Source: Ornithinimicrobium sp. F0845
Lineage (GTDB): Bacteria > Actinomycetota > Actinomycetes > Actinomycetales > Dermatophilaceae
DNA: 64,000 bases
Direction of reading: 5' to 3'
Assembly: GCF_023015765.1 (NCBI RefSeq)
Contig: NZ_JALKAL010000005.1
Location: forward strand, 124,001-188,000
In this document: positions 23,522 to 32,433 of the stretch, one piece after another
Layout: each line of letters starts with the position of its first letter
Numbering within the stretch: position 1 is the stretch's first letter
The notes under the pieces: model-generated
What the model saw: the letters and a program-made list of their open reading frames with translations, nothing else
Database searches by the model: none
What the model was told of the DNA's origin: nothing
Made by a program: the position numbers and the translations under genes

Positions 23522-25828
23522 GTGAGCGAGCCCGCCCCGATCGACCGCGAGGAGGTGCTCGGCGGGCTCACCGGGCGCCGGGTGAGCACCGCCCTGTATG
23601 CCGTGGAGAGCCGGGCCGGGCTGCTCGCCCTGGCCGACCGGCACGCGGGAGCACCGGCCATCTGCGAGGGGATGGTGCGGACCGCCGAACGGGACCACCT
23701 CGCCGCCCTGCGGGCCGGGGAGGCATTGCCGGCGCCGCCGCGGATCCAGCACCTCGAGCGCTCCGCCGAGGCGTGGGCGCACCTGGTGCCCGCCGCCCCC
23801 GCGGTCCGTGCCGGGCTGGCCCACGCGCTGACCGCCAAGTACGCCGCGCGCGCCCGCGACGTCCCCGGGCTGCGCCGGGCGGTCGGCTTCGAGGACCCCG
23901 AGGTCGTCGCCGAGCACGTGCGCCGGCACGGCACCGCGCCGGACGCCGGGTGGGCCGACACGCTGCCGTGGGCAGAGCGCCTGCGCTGGCGAGCCTCCGG
24001 GCTGGCCGACCGGGTGGGCACCCTGCCTGCGTTCTGGTCGGCCTTCGCCCTCACCCTCACCCAGACCGTGGGCGCCGGGGTGCTCGCCCTGCCGATCGCG
24101 ATCGCCGGCATCGGTCCGCTCTGGGGACTGGCGCTCATCGTCGTGATCGGCCTGGCGAACGTGCTGACCGTGACCGCCATCGCCGAGGCGGTGACCCGCA
24201 CGGGAGCCGTGCGCTGGGCCGGCGCCTTCCTCGGGGGAGTGGTCCGTCAGCACCTCGGCAGACAGGCTGCGGCGGTGACCGCGGCCGCGGTGACGGCCTT
24301 CGCCGTGGCCACCCTGGTCGCCTACTACCTGGGCCTGTCCACCACCCTGGCCGCGGCCGTCGGTCTCCCGGCGACCGTGTGGGTCGGGATGCTCTTCGCG
24401 CTGACGGCGGCCCTGGCGTGGAGCGGCCGCATGGGCGCCACGATCGTGTCGGCCCTGCTGATCGGTGCGGTCAACCTGCTGGTCATCGCCCTGCTCGTGG
24501 CCGTGACGCTGACCGCCTTCGACCTCGACCGGCTCACCGGGGGCGCCGGGTCGCGCGACGGGATCGACGTCTCGGCCGTGGGTGCGGTCTTCGGCGTCGT
24601 GCTGATGTCCTTCTTCGGCCACACGGCGGTCGCCGCGGGTGCCCGGGACATCCTGCGCCGCGACCCGGGCGGCCGGGGCCTGATCCGCGGCACCGCCGCC
24701 GCGATGCTCGTGGCCATCCTCGTGTATGCCGTGTGGACCCTGGTCGTCGCCGGCGCCGTGGACGGTGGTCGGCTGGTCGGAGAGAGCGGCACCGTCCTGG
24801 AGGCGCTGACCGAGACCGTGGGCCCGGTGGTCATGGTGCTGGGCAGCGTGTTCGCGGTGACCGCCATGGGGATGGGGGCGGTGCACTCCTCGGTGGGTCT
24901 GCACGCCCAGGCCGCCGAGCTGCTGCGCACCCGCGTCGGCTCGGGCCGGCTCCCCGCGATGGTGCCGCTCGTGGCGGTGTTCCTGCTGGTGGAGGTGCTG
25001 CTGGTGACGGGCCGCGCCTCGTTCACCGGGGCTCTGGCCACGGTGGGAACGCTGGCCGTGCCGGTGCTCGCCGGCACCATCCCGGTCCTGCTCCTGGCCT
25101 CGGCCCGGCGGCGTGGTGACTATGTCCCGACCGGCGCGCTGCCCGGCCTGGGAGTCCCGGTGCTCCTGGGCCTGTGGGTGCTCTTCGCGGGCGGCGTCGC
25201 CGCGCACGGTCTGGTGATCTGGGGCGGAGTGGTGGCGCGGGTGCTGGCGGGCCTGGTGGTGGTGCTGATCTGCGTGCTCACCGCTGTGGTGCTGCGCGCC
25301 GGCGTGCTGGACCCCCTGTCGACCCTCGAGGTCCGTCGCGACCGCGACCTGGGGCTGGACACCATCCAGCTGACCACGGCGGGACGGTCCGGTCGTGCCG
25401 AGGTGGTGGCCGCGGTCGACCGGGGCCGGAGCACCGCCGAGCTGCTCGAGGGGTCGCTGCGGCTTCCGGAGCAGACGACGACCGCGACCGTGCAGGTCGC
25501 CACGGCGCCCGCGCGGCAGCTGCGTGTCTGGGCCCACGAGGTCGACCCGTTCGGTGTGTCCCAGGACCTGCCGGTGGAGGTCCTCGTCGGACCGCCTGCT
25601 GCCGGGGCTGCTGCTGCCACCGGGCCGGCTGCCGCCGGGCCGGCCTCTGCTGCCGCCGGGCCGGCCTCACCTGCCGGCGTTGGTGCCACTGCTGCCGCTG
25701 GCGCTGGTGCCACTGCTGTCGCCGGGGCCGCGACCCTGGTGCTCCCGGCCACGTCGACAACCGTCCCGGTCACGCTGGGGCTGGCTGGGCCCGGAGTCGT
25801 CTGCGACCTACCGGGGGGTCACCGGTGA
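23522..25828 (+). CDS. Amino-acid-permease-like membrane protein with large N- and C-terminal soluble extensions
   Basis: 768 residues. Residues 1-165 are soluble and helical with no recognised family; ~170-600 hold about eleven hydrophobic helices beginning FWSAFALTLTQTVGAGVLALP, which resembles the first helix of HAAAP/tryptophan-tyrosine permeases (APC fold). Residues ~600-690 form a soluble domain (TLEVRRDRDLGLDTIQL...AEVVAAVDRGRSTAELLEG...LRVWAHEVDPFG), followed by an Ala/Gly/Pro-rich low-complexity tail. GTG start 41 nt after the ATPase gene; the end overlaps the receiver gene as GTGA. Fusion of a permease core to two cytosolic regions beside an ATPase and a receiver suggests a regulated transporter or transporter-like sensor; the substrate is unknown. 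Confidence 0.75.
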   Translation: MSEPAPIDREEVLGGLTGRRVSTALYAVESRAGLLALADRHAGAPAICEGMVRTAERDHLAALRAGEALPAPPRIQHLERSAEAWAHLVPAAPAVRAGLAHALTAKYAARARDVPGLRRAVGFEDPEVVAEHVRRHGTAPDAGWADTLPWAERLRWRASGLADRVGTLPAFWSAFALTLTQTVGAGVLALPIAIAGIGPLWGLALIVVIGLANVLTVTAIAEAVTRTGAVRWAGAFLGGVVRQHLGRQAAAVTAAAVTAFAVATLVAYYLGLSTTLAAAVGLPATVWVGMLFALTAALAWSGRMGATIVSALLIGAVNLLVIALLVAVTLTAFDLDRLTGGAGSRDGIDVSAVGAVFGVVLMSFFGHTAVAAGARDILRRDPGGRGLIRGTAAAMLVAILVYAVWTLVVAGAVDGGRLVGESGTVLEALTETVGPVVMVLGSVFAVTAMGMGAVHSSVGLHAQAAELLRTRVGSGRLPAMVPLVAVFLLVEVLLVTGRASFTGALATVGTLAVPVLAGTIPVLLLASARRRGDYVPTGALPGLGVPVLLGLWVLFAGGVAAHGLVIWGGVVARVLAGLVVVLICVLTAVVLRAGVLDPLSTLEVRRDRDLGLDTIQLTTAGRSGRAEVVAAVDRGRSTAELLEGSLRLPEQTTTATVQVATAPARQLRVWAHEVDPFGVSQDLPVEVLVGPPAAGAAAATGPAAAGPASAAAGPASPAGVGATAAAGAGATAVAGAATLVLPATSTTVPVTLGLAGPGVVCDLPGGHR
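25597..25740 (+). repeat. Low-complexity coding repeat in the permease tail
   Basis: Degenerate tandem copies of CTGCCGCCGGGCCGG and of GGTGCCACTGCTG encode runs of GPAAA/GPAS and GATA. The segment is probably disordered and prone to length change. Confidence 0.6.
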
Positions 25829-26535
25829 GCGCGCGCGTCCTCGTCGTCGACTCCGACCCGGAGGAGAGGTGGGCTACGTGCCAGGCGGCCAGCGGCTTGG
25901 GCTACCGCCCGGATCCCGCGGCCGACGGCCCGGCCGCGCTGGCCATGCTCAGGGGGGACACGGCATACGAGATCGTCCTGCTCGAGCTGGTCATGGCGCA
26001 GGTCGACGGGTGCGCCGTGCTGTCGGCCATGAAGGCCGACGAGCGGCTGCGTGACCTGCCGGTCATCGTCGTGTCCCGGGCCGACGAGGTCGAGGACATC
26101 GCCCGGTCCATCGCGCTCGGCGCCACCGACCATCTCACCAAGCCGGTGCGGACCGAGGTGCTCGGGGCACGCCTGCGCACCTCGCTGGCGAGCAAGCGGC
26201 TGCGTGACGTGGAGCGGGACCACCTGGCCCAGGTGCGGGCGCTCACCTCGGCGGCCGTCGAACTGCAGGCCGGGGCCGAGTGCGGCGACCTGTCCGTGCT
26301 CGACCCCGTCGCCGCGCGCGACGACGACCTCGGCACGCTCGCCCGCGTCTTCCGCCAGATGGCGGAGGAGATCCGGTCCCGGGAGACGGCCTTGCGCGAG
26401 CAGGTCGACCGGCTGACCGTCGAGCTGGACCGGAGCCGCATCGGGGGGCAGGTCGCGGAGGTGACCGGGTCCGAGTCCTACCGGGACCTGGCCGGCCGTG
26501 CCGAGGAGCTGCGGCGCATCCTGCGTGAGGAGTGA
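25825..26535 (+). CDS. Receiver-domain protein with Glu at the phosphoacceptor site and HAMP-like coiled coil
   Basis: 236 residues. Residues 1-120 form a CheY-like receiver: RVLVVDSDPEER (acidic pocket), VLLELVMAQVDG where the phosphorylated Asp is replaced by Glu 54, VIVVSRADE (Ser/Thr switch) and LTKPV (conserved Lys). Residues ~150-200 resemble a HAMP second helix (DDLGTLARVFRQMAEEIRSRE) running into a coiled coil. There is no DNA-binding or catalytic output domain. Glu at this site often mimics phosphorylation, so constitutive activity is inferred. GTG 25825 overlaps the permease stop (GTGA); last gene of the module. No histidine kinase is adjacent. Confidence 0.8.
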   Translation: MSARVLVVDSDPEERWATCQAASGLGYRPDPAADGPAALAMLRGDTAYEIVLLELVMAQVDGCAVLSAMKADERLRDLPVIVVSRADEVEDIARSIALGATDHLTKPVRTEVLGARLRTSLASKRLRDVERDHLAQVRALTSAAVELQAGAECGDLSVLDPVAARDDDLGTLARVFRQMAEEIRSRETALREQVDRLTVELDRSRIGGQVAEVTGSESYRDLAGRAEELRRILREE

Positions 26536-26650
26536 GCTACCGCGCCCCTGGGTGCACAGGTCGCCCGGAGGCAACCGCTCCGCCCGGACGCAACCGCCGC
26601 GGGGGCCAAGCTTCCCGCGGGCACGCGGGAGACAAAGAGGGCAGGCGGGC

Positions 26651-26705
26651 AAAACGTCCCCAAGAATGCGCGGGAGGCGGGCAAACCTCCCCAAAATTTG
26701 TGGGG
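26651..26705 (+). repeat. 32-bp-period dispersed repeat, locus 5 (CTCCCCAA variant)
   Basis: AAAACGTCCCCAAGAATGCG at 26651 and AAACCTCCCCAAAATTTG at 26683, exactly 32 nt apart and ending in GTGGGG. Upstream (26563-26600) a ~19-bp unit, GCCCGGAnGCAACCGC, occurs twice in tandem. The locus lies between the receiver gene and the cysteine desulfurase gene. Confidence 0.75.
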
Positions 26706-26731
26706 TCCCGGCCCGGTGGGATGATGGGTCG

Positions 26732-27934
26732 GTGCCCGACGCCCCCACCTACCTCGACCACGCCGCGACCACGGCCGTCCTGCCGGAGGTCATCGAGACC
26801 GTCACCGAGCACATGCGCCAGCTCGGCAACCCGAGCTCGCTGCACGGTGCCGGGCGCGACGCACGGCGGGTCGTCGAGGAGTCCCGCGAGTCGATCGCCA
26901 GCGACCTGGGGGTGCGGCCGTCGGAGGTGATCTTCACCTCCGGGGGCACCGAGTCGGACAACATGGCGGTCAAGGGCACCTGGTTCCACAACTACGAGAA
27001 CGAGACCGGTCGTAACGTCCTCGTCGTCAGCGCGATCGAGCACCACGCCGTCCTCGACGCGGTCGAGCACCTGGTGCTGGAGCACGACGCCGAGGTCGCC
27101 TGGCTGGAGCCGGACAGCGCTGGCCGCATCCGCCCCGAGACCCTGCAGAAGGCGCTCGACGAGCACGGTGACCGGGCCGCGCTGGTCAGCGTGATGTGGG
27201 CCAACAACGAGGTCGGCACGGTGCAGCCGGTCGAGGAGCTCGCCGGCCTGGCCCGCGAGCACGGCGTGCCCTTCCACACCGACGCAGTGCAGGCGCTGGG
27301 GCAGGTGCCGCTGCCGCTCGGGGAGGTCGGTGCCGACCTCGTGGCGCTGACCGGCCACAAGATCGGCGGCCCGATGGGGGTGGGTCTGCTGGTCGCCGGG
27401 CGCGACCAGACGCCGGTGCCGCTCACGCACGGTGGGGGCCAGGAGCGCCAGCTGCGCAGCGGCACGCTGGACACGCCCGCCATCGCCGGGCTCGCGGTCG
27501 CCGTGCGCCGCGCGGTCAGCGAGCAGGAGCTGCACGCCAAGACGATGATCCAGCTGCGTGACCGGCTGATCCAGGGAGCTCTCGACCTGGACCCCACGAT
27601 CCAGGTGAGCGGCCCGTGGGAGCCGGGTGACGGCATACTGCGGCTGCCGGCCAACGCCCACCTGCGCGTGCCCGGCTGCGACGGGGACTCCCTGCTCTAC
27701 CTGCTCGACGCGGCCGGCGTGCAGTGCTCGACCGGGTCCGCGTGCCAGGCCGGGGTGCCGCAGCCCAGCCACGTGCTGCTCGCGATGGGGGTCGAGGAGG
27801 ACGCCGCCCGTGGCTCGCTGCGCCTGACCCTCGGCCGCACCTCCACCGACGCCGACGTGGACGCCTTCCTCGCGGCCTTGCCCGGCGCCGTCGACCGGGC
27901 GCGCCGTGCCAGGGGCGTCAGCCGGGGAGCATGA
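26732..27934 (+). CDS. Cysteine desulfurase (NifS/IscS family)
   Basis: 400-residue class V aminotransferase-fold PLP enzyme that transfers sulfur from cysteine to acceptor proteins. Motifs are [63 protein letters not shown] (PLP Lys 210) and [10 protein letters not shown] with catalytic Cys 338. GTG 26732 has GATGAT 6 nt upstream, a plausible leaderless start. ATGA overlap with mnmA indicates that this is the sulfur donor for tRNA 2-thiouridylation; whether it also serves Fe-S assembly cannot be told. Confidence 0.95.
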   Translation: MPDAPTYLDHAATTAVLPEVIETVTEHMRQLGNPSSLHGAGRDARRVVEESRESIASDLGVRPSEVIFTSGGTESDNMAVKGTWFHNYENETGRNVLVVSAIEHHAVLDAVEHLVLEHDAEVAWLEPDSAGRIRPETLQKALDEHGDRAALVSVMWANNEVGTVQPVEELAGLAREHGVPFHTDAVQALGQVPLPLGEVGADLVALTGHKIGGPMGVGLLVAGRDQTPVPLTHGGGQERQLRSGTLDTPAIAGLAVAVRRAVSEQELHAKTMIQLRDRLIQGALDLDPTIQVSGPWEPGDGILRLPANAHLRVPGCDGDSLLYLLDAAGVQCSTGSACQAGVPQPSHVLLAMGVEEDAARGSLRLTLGRTSTDADVDAFLAALPGAVDRARRARGVSRGA

Positions 27935-29031
27935 TGCGCGTCGTGGCCGCGATGAGCGGCGGGGTCGACTCGGCCGTGGCCGCCGCCCGGATGCTCGACG
28001 CCGGGCACGAGGTCGTCGGGGTCCACCTCGCGCTCAGCCAGTCGGCCGCGACCCTGCGCGAGAGCGCCCGCGGCTGCTGCACCCTCGAGGACGCCGGCGA
28101 CGCCCGACGCGTGGCCGACCGGCTGGGCATCCCGTTCTACGTCTGGGACATGGCCGAGCGCTTCCGGGAGGACGTCGTCGAGGACTTCGTCGCGGAGTAT
28201 GCCGCGGGCCGCACCCCCAACCCGTGCCTGCGGTGCAACGAGAAGATCAAGTTCGCCGCGCTGCTGGACAAGGCGCTCGCGCTGGGCTTCGACGCGGTCG
28301 CGACCGGGCACTACGCGCAGATCCGGGAGGTGCCCGACGGCTCCGGCGTGCGGCGCGAGCTGCACCGGGCGGTCGACATGGCCAAGGACCAGTCCTACGT
28401 GCTGGGCGTGCTCGACGCCGAGCAGCTGGCGCGGGCATTCTTCCCCCTGGGCGACACGACCAAGCCGGACATCCGGGCAGAGGCGGCCGAGCGCGGCTTC
28501 TCGATCGCCAAGAAGCCGGACAGCCACGACATCTGCTTCATCGCCGACGGCGATACCCGCGGGTGGCTGACCGCCCGGCTCGGCGAGCAGCCCGGCGAGA
28601 TCGTCGACACCGACGGGACCGTGCTGGGGGAGCACGGCGGGTCCTTCGGCTACACGGTCGGTCAGCGTCGCGGCCTGGGTCTGAAGGTCCCGGCGGCCGA
28701 CGGAGCCAAGCGCTACGTGGTGCAGACCCGCCCCGAGACCAACCAGGTCGTGGTCGGCACCGCCGAGCTGCTCGGTGTCGACGAGATCACCGGCGACCAC
28801 GCGCGCTGGTGCGGGGCGGCACCCGAGGGCATCGTGTCGGTCGGGGCGCAGGTGCGGGCGCACGGCGAGGAGATCCCCGCGACCGCCTGGGCCGACGGCG
28901 ACCACGTCGAGGTGAGGTTGGAGCGCCGGATCCGGGGCGTGGCACCCGGCCAGTCCGTGGTTCTCTACGAGGGGACCCGCGTGGTCGGGTCGGCCACCAT
29001 CGCCGGGACGGGCACGAGCCGCAAGGACTGA
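27931..29031 (+). CDS. mnmA: tRNA-specific 2-thiouridylase MnmA
   Basis: 366-residue enzyme making s2U34 in tRNA-Lys, -Glu and -Gln. The PP-loop [14 protein letters not shown] (~11-24) binds ATP; catalytic cysteines are Cys 99 in [12 protein letters not shown] and Cys 202 in [20 protein letters not shown] and the central GQRRGLGL motif are intact, followed by the C-terminal beta-barrel. The first of two adjacent ATG codons (27931/27934) overlaps the cysteine desulfurase stop, so sulfur donor and acceptor are co-translated. Confidence 0.96.
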   Translation: MMRVVAAMSGGVDSAVAAARMLDAGHEVVGVHLALSQSAATLRESARGCCTLEDAGDARRVADRLGIPFYVWDMAERFREDVVEDFVAEYAAGRTPNPCLRCNEKIKFAALLDKALALGFDAVATGHYAQIREVPDGSGVRRELHRAVDMAKDQSYVLGVLDAEQLARAFFPLGDTTKPDIRAEAAERGFSIAKKPDSHDICFIADGDTRGWLTARLGEQPGEIVDTDGTVLGEHGGSFGYTVGQRRGLGLKVPAADGAKRYVVQTRPETNQVVVGTAELLGVDEITGDHARWCGAAPEGIVSVGAQVRAHGEEIPATAWADGDHVEVRLERRIRGVAPGQSVVLYEGTRVVGSATIAGTGTSRKD

Positions 29032-29144
29032 GTATGCCGGGGGCTGGCTCCCGGACGCCTGCCGACCACCGCCTGCCGACCCTCCGGAGTCAGCCGGCCC
29101 CGCGTCGCGGGCGATCGCCACGCGCTGCTGCTCCCCGCCGCTCT

Positions 29145-29212
29145 TCTTCGAGCGCCCAAGCGTTCTTCATGCCGACTGCAACCGGCTCGATGAACAGGTA
29201 GGCGCTCGAAGA
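29145..29212. repeat. Dispersed ~70-bp hairpin element, copy 1
   Basis: TCTTCGAGCGCC (29145-29156) and GGCGCTCGAAGA (29201-29212) are perfect 12-bp arms around a 44-nt loop. The same element, with arms and loop length conserved and a partly similar loop (GCAGTCGG, GAAGAACGC on one strand), recurs at 57190-57261. Both copies lie between the 3' ends of convergent genes (here mnmA and DUF5701), suggesting a terminator or REP-like element. The rest of 29032-29300 shows no other feature. Confidence 0.7.
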
Positions 29213-29300
29213 CGATGGCTCGCACCACAGCTGGGCGCCAGGGACGGGTATGCGCGGGAGGTCGGGCCAGCGGGCGGACGCGTGGGCTGCACGCGATGGG

Positions 29301-29921
29301 TCAGGTGGTCGCGCTGCGCCCGCCGACCGAGGCGATGCCCAGCCACGTGTGCCGGTTGCCCGCCCAGCACCACCCGAGCTTGGGTGCGCCGCGGCGCGCC
29401 ACCCCGTCGCGGCCGGTGCCGTTGCTGATCCACAGCGCCGGCACTCGCGCATCGAGTCTGCCGGCTCGCGTGCCCGGCTTGCGGGAGCCGGTGGTCATGA
29501 AGCAGTGGTTGCGCTCGAGCACCTCGGGCACCTGCAACGCCCAGGCCAGTCCCTCGCTGGCGGTCATCGGGTCCCGCCCACGGGCACGCAGCTGCGGGTC
29601 GACCTCGTCCGGGCTCTGGTTGGCGAACTCATCGCCCCGCTGCGGGGCGTGCACCGCATAGAGATCGGCGTCGGGCACCTCGACCCCGGGGGCTGGGCCG
29701 AAGTCCGCCAGGTCGGTGAGGTCCTCGACGACAAACCCTTGGCGGCCGCCGAGCCGCAGCAGCGGGGCGAGTTGCGCCGCTGCAGTATGCCGGGGGTGCA
29801 GCACGAGCAGGTCGCCCCGCAGGTCCGGGGGCAGGGGCGGGACGGCCAACCCCAGGTCGAGGAGCCGTTGGTGCTGGGTCGCCAGCTCGGGGAGGGTGGC
29901 CAGGGAGGACAGTGCGGTCAT
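29301..29921 (-). CDS. DUF5701 family protein
   Basis: 206-residue soluble protein matching the actinobacterial DUF5701 family in its C-terminal signature ALWISNGTGRDGVARRGAPK followed by LGWCWAGNRHTWLGIAS, and in FVVEDLTDLADF...ADLYAVHAPQRGDEF in the middle. Function unknown; the conserved Trp/Cys-rich C-terminus suggests ligand binding. ATG 29921 has GAAGGAG 5 nt upstream. It abuts a decayed PIN-toxin gene, whose residual frame overlaps its start. Confidence 0.85.
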   Translation of the reverse strand: MTALSSLATLPELATQHQRLLDLGLAVPPLPPDLRGDLLVLHPRHTAAAQLAPLLRLGGRQGFVVEDLTDLADFGPAPGVEVPDADLYAVHAPQRGDEFANQSPDEVDPQLRARGRDPMTASEGLAWALQVPEVLERNHCFMTTGSRKPGTRAGRLDARVPALWISNGTGRDGVARRGAPKLGWCWAGNRHTWLGIASVGGRSATT

Positions 29922-30244
29922 GTGCGCTCCTTCAGCGTTGAGGCCGTGCAACGTGCCGACCGACGGATCCATTCCCGCACGAGAGCCTGGGGCCAGCTGC
30001 CGCAGCCTGGGGCCAGCACCGCCTCGAAAGGCGCGAACTCGATCGGCAGGCGCATCACGTGGGCGCGAGCCATGCGGCGGACTCGGTCCCGGCCAGCTCG
30101 AGCCGACGCAACACGTTGTGCGTCTCGACGAGGATGTGGTCGGGGCGATGAGGTCGTCCTGCGAGGCCACGGACAGCGCCCAGGGGCCCTCGGTGCCGGA
30201 GTCCAGGACAGCGCTGACCAGGACGGATGCGTCGAGACGATCAC
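29918..30244 (-). pseudogene. Frameshifted PIN-domain (VapC-type) toxin remnant
   Basis: The start GTG (30244) overlaps the antitoxin stop as GTGA, as in a functional vapBC pair. However, the conserved PIN segments fall in different frames: LDASVLVSAVLDSGTEGPWAL and DDLIAP in one, HILVETHNVLRRLELAGTESAAW in another, and MRLPIEFAPFEAVLA again in the first-start frame. At least two frameshifts and loss of the C-terminal catalytic Asp region are needed to explain this; a short direct repeat CTGGCCCCAGGCT near 29990-30020 marks the point where homology ends. The toxin is almost certainly inactive. Confidence 0.75.
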
Positions 30245-30477
30245 GGGCGGTCGGCGTCGCGAGCGGCCAGGATCTCCGCGGCGGACAGTCGCACGGTCGT
30301 CGCCGCCTTGGCCCGCTGGACGTTCGCGGCCCACTGGTCGGGCGAGGGCCGACTCGCGATCCTGGTCAGCTCGTCCCTGAGGAACTCCTGCAAGGACCGG
30401 CCCTGGTCGGCCGCACGAGCCGTGAGGGTGGAGACCACCTCGTCGGGGACATCGCGCACGGTGACGGACTTGCTCAT
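30241..30477 (-). CDS. FitA/VapB-type ribbon-helix-helix antitoxin (orphaned)
   Basis: 78-residue antitoxin: MSKSVTVRDVPDEVVSTLTA with an RHH fold (beta strand SVTVRDVP, then two helices up to LQEFLRDELTRIA) and a C-terminal toxin-binding tail rich in Ala/Arg. Begins leaderless (TATTTT, 6 nt before ATG). The cognate PIN toxin directly downstream is frameshifted, so this is an antitoxin without toxin. It could still repress its own promoter through the inverted repeat at 30477-30504 or neutralise related toxins. Confidence 0.85.
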   Translation of the reverse strand: MSKSVTVRDVPDEVVSTLTARAADQGRSLQEFLRDELTRIASRPSPDQWAANVQRAKAATTVRLSAAEILAARDADRP

Positions 30478-30504
30478 GCCTGCAAAATAGCTGCATCGCA
30501 GGCA
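30477..30504 (-). promoter_or_regulatory. Antitoxin promoter with flanking operator
   Basis: TATTTT (30489-30484, minus) is a -10 hexamer 6 nt from the antitoxin ATG. It is embedded in a perfect inverted repeat TGCCTGC (30477-30483) / GCAGGCA (30498-30504), a natural site for RHH autorepression. Confidence 0.6.
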
Positions 30505-30728
30505 ACTTGCTGCTCAGCCGGCCGTCGCGAAGCTCTGCCCGGTGAGTGGGCCAGTAGGCGGGGTGTCTGGTGCCCGAGGCAATGACCGTGCCCAGATCGG
30601 GTGCCGGTGGGTGAGTGCCCTGAGCCGTCCCTGAGGGCGACCCTGAGCGGTCCCGCAGAGCTGGCCGATCGGCTTACTGCCGGCCGCATGGTGGGGGACA
30701 GAGATCCCGCACCGACCTTGGAGCCACC

Positions 30729-32243
30729 ATGTCCCGCCGACGCAACCGCAGCGTCCTGTCCGTCTTCGCCCGTGTCGTCGCCGTCGGCGTCGGGGGCGTC
30801 ATCCTGCTGGTCGCCGGCCTCGTGGTGGGCGCCTGGATGCTCCTCGCGCCGACCGACACGGTGGGCGAGGTGGACTTCGACACCGAGCTGGCGATCCCGC
30901 CGCTGGCCGAGTCGACGATCGACGACCAGGGCCGGCGCGTGTTCGACCTGACCGCGCAGGAGGGCAGCCTCGACCTGAGTGAGGGCGAGGTGCAGACGTG
31001 GGGTTTCAACGGGGACTACCTGGGGCCGACGCTGCGGGCCGAGCGGGGCGAGGAGGTCCTCGTCCGCTACCGCAACGAGCTGCCCGACGCCTCGACCGTC
31101 CACTGGCACGGCATGCACCTGCCGGCCGCGATGGACGGCGGGCCGCACCAGCTCGTCGAGTCGGGCGGCACCTGGGAGCCGACGTGGACGATCGACCAGC
31201 CGGCCGCGACGCTCTGGTATCACCCCCACCCGCACGGCGAGACCATGGACCACGTGAGTCGCGGGCTGGCCGGGATGTTCATCCTGGCCGACCCCGCACA
31301 GACCGTGGACCTGCCCTCGGAGTATGGCGTGGACGACCTGCCGATCATCGTCACCGATCCCTCGAGCAGCCGGGGCGAGGTTCAGACGAACAGCGAGTTC
31401 GGGGACCGGCTGCTGGTCAACGGCACCGAGGGGCCGTATGCCGAGGTGTCCACCGAGCTGGTCCGGCTCCGGTTGCTCAACGGGTCACCGATGCGGGTGT
31501 ACAGCTTCCAGCTCGACGACGGGTCGCCGCTCGTGCAGGTGGCCAGCGACGGTGGTCTGCTGCCGGCCCCGCACGAGACGACCTCGGTCCGTCTCTCACC
31601 GGGCGAGCGCGCCGAGGTGCTGGTGCGGATGGAGCCGGGGGAGACCCGGACGCTGCGCAGCATCGCGCCGGACCTGGGGCAGAACTTCCTCAGCGAGCGG
31701 TTCGGCGGTGGTGAGGACCGGTTCGACGTCCTGCAGCTGCGGGCCGCCGACCAGCTGGCGGACTCCCCGGACGTCCCCGAGGAGCTGGCGCCGGACATCG
31801 TGGAGCACGCCGGGGACCCCGACGCGGTCGACCGCACCCGGGAGTTCCGGATGAGCGGCCGCCAGATCAACGGTGCTCAGATGCGGATGGACCACGCCGA
31901 CGAGGTCGTGACGCTCGGCGACACCGAGGTCTGGGAGGTCACCAACACCGGCGGCGAGGTGCACACCTTCCACGTCCACGACGTGCAGTTCCGGGTGCTG
32001 TCGGTCGACGGCCGGGAGCCGCCGCCGGAGCTGTCCGGGCTCAAGGACACGATCCTGGTCGAGGACGGTGTGGACTATCGCCTGCTGATGACCTTCACCG
32101 ACTACGCCGACCCGACGATGCCGTACATGTACCACTGCCACTTGTTGCGCCACGAGGACCAGGGGATGATGGGCCAGTTTGTCGTGGTCGAGGAGGGACA
32201 GGAGCCGGCTATCGCTGCCCGCCAGGGGAACGGCCACCACTGA
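30729..32243 (+). CDS. Multicopper oxidase family protein, membrane anchored
   Basis: 504 residues. An Arg-rich N-terminus and one hydrophobic segment (~14-40) direct it to the outside of the membrane. Three cupredoxin domains follow with all copper motifs: HWHGMHLP and WYHPHPHG (first domain), HTFHVHDVQF, and YHCHLLRHEDQGMMG with the T1 Cys and axial Met. CueO/FtsP-like, so probable cuprous or phenol oxidation; a specific substrate is not evident. ATG preceded by GGAG 5 nt upstream. A perfect 7-bp hairpin begins within the stop-codon region. No copper ATPase or chaperone lies nearby. Confidence 0.92.
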   Translation: MSRRRNRSVLSVFARVVAVGVGGVILLVAGLVVGAWMLLAPTDTVGEVDFDTELAIPPLAESTIDDQGRRVFDLTAQEGSLDLSEGEVQTWGFNGDYLGPTLRAERGEEVLVRYRNELPDASTVHWHGMHLPAAMDGGPHQLVESGGTWEPTWTIDQPAATLWYHPHPHGETMDHVSRGLAGMFILADPAQTVDLPSEYGVDDLPIIVTDPSSSRGEVQTNSEFGDRLLVNGTEGPYAEVSTELVRLRLLNGSPMRVYSFQLDDGSPLVQVASDGGLLPAPHETTSVRLSPGERAEVLVRMEPGETRTLRSIAPDLGQNFLSERFGGGEDRFDVLQLRAADQLADSPDVPEELAPDIVEHAGDPDAVDRTREFRMSGRQINGAQMRMDHADEVVTLGDTEVWEVTNTGGEVHTFHVHDVQFRVLSVDGREPPPELSGLKDTILVEDGVDYRLLMTFTDYADPTMPYMYHCHLLRHEDQGMMGQFVVVEEGQEPAIAARQGNGHH

Positions 32244-32266
32244 CGGCAGCGGATGCACTCCGTCAG
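32240..32266 (+). terminator. Hairpin at end of multicopper oxidase gene
   Basis: CTGACGG (32240-32246, including the TGA stop) pairs with CCGTCAG (32260-32266) across 13 nt. Confidence 0.55.
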
Positions 32267-32358
32267 CGTTGCGCAGCGCGCCGCGGCGGTGCGTGACCAC
32301 CCCAGTTACGACCAACGACCACGCGCTCAAACTAAGCGAGGTACGCCGACAGTTTGAC

Positions 32359-32387
32359 TTGACACTCCGTTCGACCAGTTCTACTGT
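32359..32387 (+). promoter_or_regulatory. Consensus-like promoter of the lipoprotein gene
   Basis: TTGACA (32359-32364), a 17-bp spacer and TACTGT (32382-32387): the best match to a housekeeping promoter in the window. An ATG lies 6 nt downstream at 32394, so the transcript is predicted to begin at or near a nine-codon leader ORF rather than at the lipoprotein start. Confidence 0.75.
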
Positions 32388-32393
32388 CCGCCT

Positions 32394-32423
32394 ATGGCGC
32401 GCACAACCGGGCTGGGGTCGTGA
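32394..32423 (+). CDS. Putative nine-residue leaderless leader peptide
   Basis: ATG 32394 lies 6 nt after a consensus -10 hexamer and opens a frame of nine codons (MARTTGLGS) that ends at TGA 32423, 10 nt before the lipoprotein ATG. Its position fits either a translated leader that feeds ribosomes to the next gene, which lacks a clear ribosome binding site, or a chance short frame. No attenuator is obvious. Confidence 0.35.
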   Translation: MARTTGLGS

Positions 32424-32433
32424 ATATTTACGG

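Noticed and set aside
23522-25828. Permease-like gene as a plain tryptophan/tyrosine permease
   Set aside because: Only the membrane core resembles that family; the two soluble extensions and gene context make a simple uptake annotation unsafe.
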